Shown here piece by piece: positions 53,370-55,396 of a DNA stretch of 55,396 nt (positions are counted from its first letter, which is position 1; each line of letters begins with the position of its first letter). The DNA is taken from the NCBI GenBank assembly GCA_902609415.1, contig CACLRR010000005.1:1-55396 (forward strand), read 5' to 3'. The translations under genes and the position numbers were made by a program. This DNA is from an uncultured Chlamydiae bacterium. GTDB lineage: Bacteria > Chlamydiota > Chlamydiia > Chlamydiales > CACLRR01. Below the pieces are notes generated by a model. The model was not told the DNA's origin, made no database searches, and saw nothing but the letters and a program-made list of their open reading frames with translations.

Positions 53370-53681
53370 ATGAAACATAAGGCATCTGTACTGATTACAG
53401 CAACCTACCATCCCAAGCCAGGATCTGAAGAGCGCTTTCTCTCCCTATGGAAAAAATATATACGCACGCTCGCAAAGAAATATCATTGTACCTCCATTGC
53501 TATCTATCATAATGAAACAACTGAGGAGTTTATCGCTTCTGGGTATTGGCCCACAGAAAAAAGCTGTAGAGACTTCCTCCATTCAAATGAACTTCTCCTT
53601 GCAACCCGCGAGCTCTCTGTTGTCTGTCTTGTTCCACCCTCAAGGGAAATCTATGAAATCTATAGGGAAGCAGCAGCATAA
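53370..53681 (+). CDS. ABM-like dimeric alpha/beta barrel protein
   Basis: The protein is 103 residues. The layout (strand VLITATYHPKPGSEERF, helix WKKYIRTLAK, strand, YHNE, GYWPTEKSCRDFL) fits an antibiotic-biosynthesis-monooxygenase-type domain, found in small dimeric enzymes and sensors. The match is by pattern only. The stop is immediately followed by the convergent transporter's stop. Confidence 0.6.
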   Translation: MKHKASVLITATYHPKPGSEERFLSLWKKYIRTLAKKYHCTSIAIYHNETTEEFIASGYWPTEKSCRDFLHSNELLLATRELSVVCLVPPSREIYEIYREAAA

Positions 53682-54566
53682 CTATTGCCCCTTAAACAAA
53701 GTAAGTAATGAAGAAAAAAAGATAAGTAAAGAGCCTATAACAGTCGAAATACTAGGTACTTCATTCCAAAGAAGCCACTGATATATTCCAGAAAATGCTA
53801 CAGACAAATATAAAAGAGGGGCAAGAACAGCTGGCTTTTCTAATTTATAACCCATTCCTCGAAATAATTGATTTAGAATGGAGCTTATACCAATAATCAA
53901 TAAAGGAAAGAAAAGAGATTTACTAGCAGGAATAAAAACAGAATATTCTAAGAATAATAATGAAATTAAAAAGATAACGGCCGTAATACAACTACAAAGA
54001 AAGAAGAAAAAGAAAAGGTTAATTTCTAAACTATAGTCTTTACGGTTGATACCAAAAAGAACATATGAAAATGCCACTGAAAATCCTGAGAATACCCCAA
54101 GCAAGCTGTACCAGGAAAAGATGTCGGTCGTTGGTTTAATTACGAATATAACCCCAATAAGACCTATAAATGAGCTTAGATAGCCAAGTTGAGAGAACCT
54201 CTGCCCATAGATAAATCTTGCAATTAAGGGCATATAGATCGGGCTTGAACTGATCAAGACATTTGCGTTTAACAAGGATGCTTTAGTTAGATAGAAAAAA
54301 AATGCATACTGACCAAGAGTAACAAGTGATGCACGCAATATTTGATTAGGTAAATTCTTTACATCGACCTGTCTCCATATCCTTATCCATATGAAAAAAG
54401 GAAGTAATAAAAGAAAGGGAAGAAGAAAACGCATCATCATCACAAAGAAAATCATTTCCTCTCTCATTGCAATCTTCGAAAAAAGAGTAAATAATGACCC
54501 ACTAAATGCTGATATAATTAAAAAAAGAATGGCCTTTCGATGATTTGACATATGAGCTTTCTGCAT
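53682..54566 (-). CDS. EamA/DMT family transporter
   Basis: The protein is 294 residues with ten membrane helices in two EamA repeats. Chlamydiae carry DMT members that import S-adenosylmethionine or other metabolites, a possible role here. The first-half motif is LTKASLLNANVLISSSPIYMPLIA. An alternative start at Met6 exists. The gene is convergent with the ABM-like gene. Confidence 0.85.
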   Translation of the reverse strand: MQKAHMSNHRKAILFLIISAFSGSLFTLFSKIAMREEMIFFVMMMRFLLPFLLLLPFFIWIRIWRQVDVKNLPNQILRASLVTLGQYAFFFYLTKASLLNANVLISSSPIYMPLIARFIYGQRFSQLGYLSSFIGLIGVIFVIKPTTDIFSWYSLLGVFSGFSVAFSYVLFGINRKDYSLEINLFFFFFLCSCITAVIFLISLLFLEYSVFIPASKSLFFPLLIIGISSILNQLFRGMGYKLEKPAVLAPLLYLSVAFSGIYQWLLWNEVPSISTVIGSLLIFFSSLLTLFKGQ

Positions 54567-54640
54567 TAAAATCTAAATTAGCATAGACGTATAATAACTA
54601 TTAAGTTAAAATCTGAAGAATTTTACCTACATAAGTCAAT

Positions 54641-55396
54641 ATGACAAGTAATTCAACAGTAGAATTTAGCAAATGGCGAAGAAGATTATGGCCATTTCAT
54701 AAATTTGAATTACGTAAACTGCTCCCCTTGATCCTCATTAAATTTTTAATATCTATCAATTATGGTATCCTGACCTGTCTAAAAGATACGCTTGTTGTTA
54801 CTGGATCATCTGCTGAAACTATCCCGGTATTAAAAGGATACATTGTTCTGCCTACAGCTTTACTTGCGACCCTAATCTATTCAAAGCTCAGTAATATTTT
54901 AAATAAACGTCATCTTTTTTACGCAGTCACTAGCAGTTTCCTACTCTTTATTGCGATCTTTGCCTTTGTTCTTTATCCAAACAATGAGCTTCTTACACCA
55001 CATAAAACTGCCGCATGGCTCCTTGACTATTTTGGTCCTAACTATGCTCACTGGATTGCTGTCTATAAAAACTGGATCCCCTCAATGCTCTTTGTAGCAG
55101 CAGAGCTCTGGGGAAGTGTTATCATTCTTTTAATGTTTTGGGGATTTGCCAATGACATTACCACTGTAAGTGAAGCAAAACGTTCTTATAACATCTATAT
55201 TGCCGCGGGTGACCTTGCAGCCTTCAGTATAGGACCTATTGTCATTTTATTTACAAGAAAGCTCTCCCACCTGAATTTTTTATATACCGTCCAATCCCTT
55301 CTTTCTTTCGCTCTATTTATAGGTCTTCTTGTCATCACCACCTTCTGGTGGATCAATAAATATATCCTTTCAAGCAAGAACTTCCTCAACCCTGAA
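54641..55396 (+). CDS. ATP/ADP translocase (NTT), 5' part
   Basis: The frame opens at ATG 54641 and runs to the window edge (252 codons), so the product is cut by the window. The sequence FELRKLLPLILIKFLISIN, GILTCLKDTLVVTGSS, and the later LWGSVIILLMFWGFANDITT are highly characteristic of nucleotide transport proteins of Chlamydiae and Rickettsiae and plastids. They exchange host ATP for ADP. Complete members have about 500 residues and 11-12 helices. A start is chosen because it precedes the conserved N-terminus; no ribosome site is evident. Confidence 0.95.
   Translation, partial: MTSNSTVEFSKWRRRLWPFHKFELRKLLPLILIKFLISINYGILTCLKDTLVVTGSSAETIPVLKGYIVLPTALLATLIYSKLSNILNKRHLFYAVTSSFLLFIAIFAFVLYPNNELLTPHKTAAWLLDYFGPNYAHWIAVYKNWIPSMLFVAAELWGSVIILLMFWGFANDITTVSEAKRSYNIYIAAGDLAAFSIGPIVILFTRKLSHLNFLYTVQSLLSFALFIGLLVITTFWWINKYILSSKNFLNPE

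Overview
The window most likely comes from an environmental, intracellular member of the Chlamydiota. The G+C content is low. The right edge holds the first 252 codons of an NTT-type ATP/ADP translocase, the energy-parasitism transporter of Chlamydiae and Rickettsiae. The smpB-dnaN-recF cluster, a DUF2608-type secreted protein, an LpxR-type lipid A deacylase and many proteins with paired hydrophobic segments or eukaryote-like domains fit that group. This placement is inference from gene content; there is no rRNA gene in the window.

Region by region: (1) 1-6700 is an accessory region with two tandem pentapeptide-repeat genes, their duplicated promoter, decayed gene ends, an 11-G tract and a broken glycosyltransferase start. 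(2) 6800-13700, almost all on the minus strand, holds a PepC/bleomycin hydrolase of unusual base composition, a duplicated DUF2177 module with an OmpA/Pal-like protein and a lytic transglycosylase, a GH7-like secreted-type protein with an acidic linker, and two small related two-helix membrane proteins. (3) 13900-22800 holds a glutamine synthetase and a GlcN6P deaminase/PIG-L fusion, both with apparent Sec signal peptides, an Inc-like protein, a microbial-type PARG, a decayed copy of the deaminase 3' end, and a GDPD-like gene without ATG. (4) 22800-29500 holds two cold-shock genes and a complete RND tripartite efflux operon. (5) 29600-36400 mixes a kinase-like protein, a DEAD-box helicase, a transglutaminase-like protein, a GGQ release-factor-like protein, a lipoprotein hydrolase and a membrane protein. 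(6) 36400-43200 is the conserved core: TerC, smpB, dnaN, recF, tRNA-Pro, pgi, trmB and tRNA-Leu. (7) 43300-55396 holds a RING-finger-like membrane protein, a DUF2608 protein, a degenerate ureohydrolase, an LplT-like MFS protein, LpxR, four transporters, a PfkB sugar kinase and the ATP/ADP translocase.

How the genes work together: the core genes serve replication, ribosome rescue, glycolysis and tRNA modification. The accessory genes look directed at the envelope (RND pump, LpxR, lytic transglycosylase, Pal-like protein) and the host (kinase, RING, PARG and Inc-like proteins). Two exported enzymes could form an ammonia relay: GlcN6P deaminase releases ammonia and glutamine synthetase uses it. 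Gene duplication followed by decay is the dominant process: at least five separate duplicated segments are visible. No insertion sequence, CRISPR array or integrase was seen.
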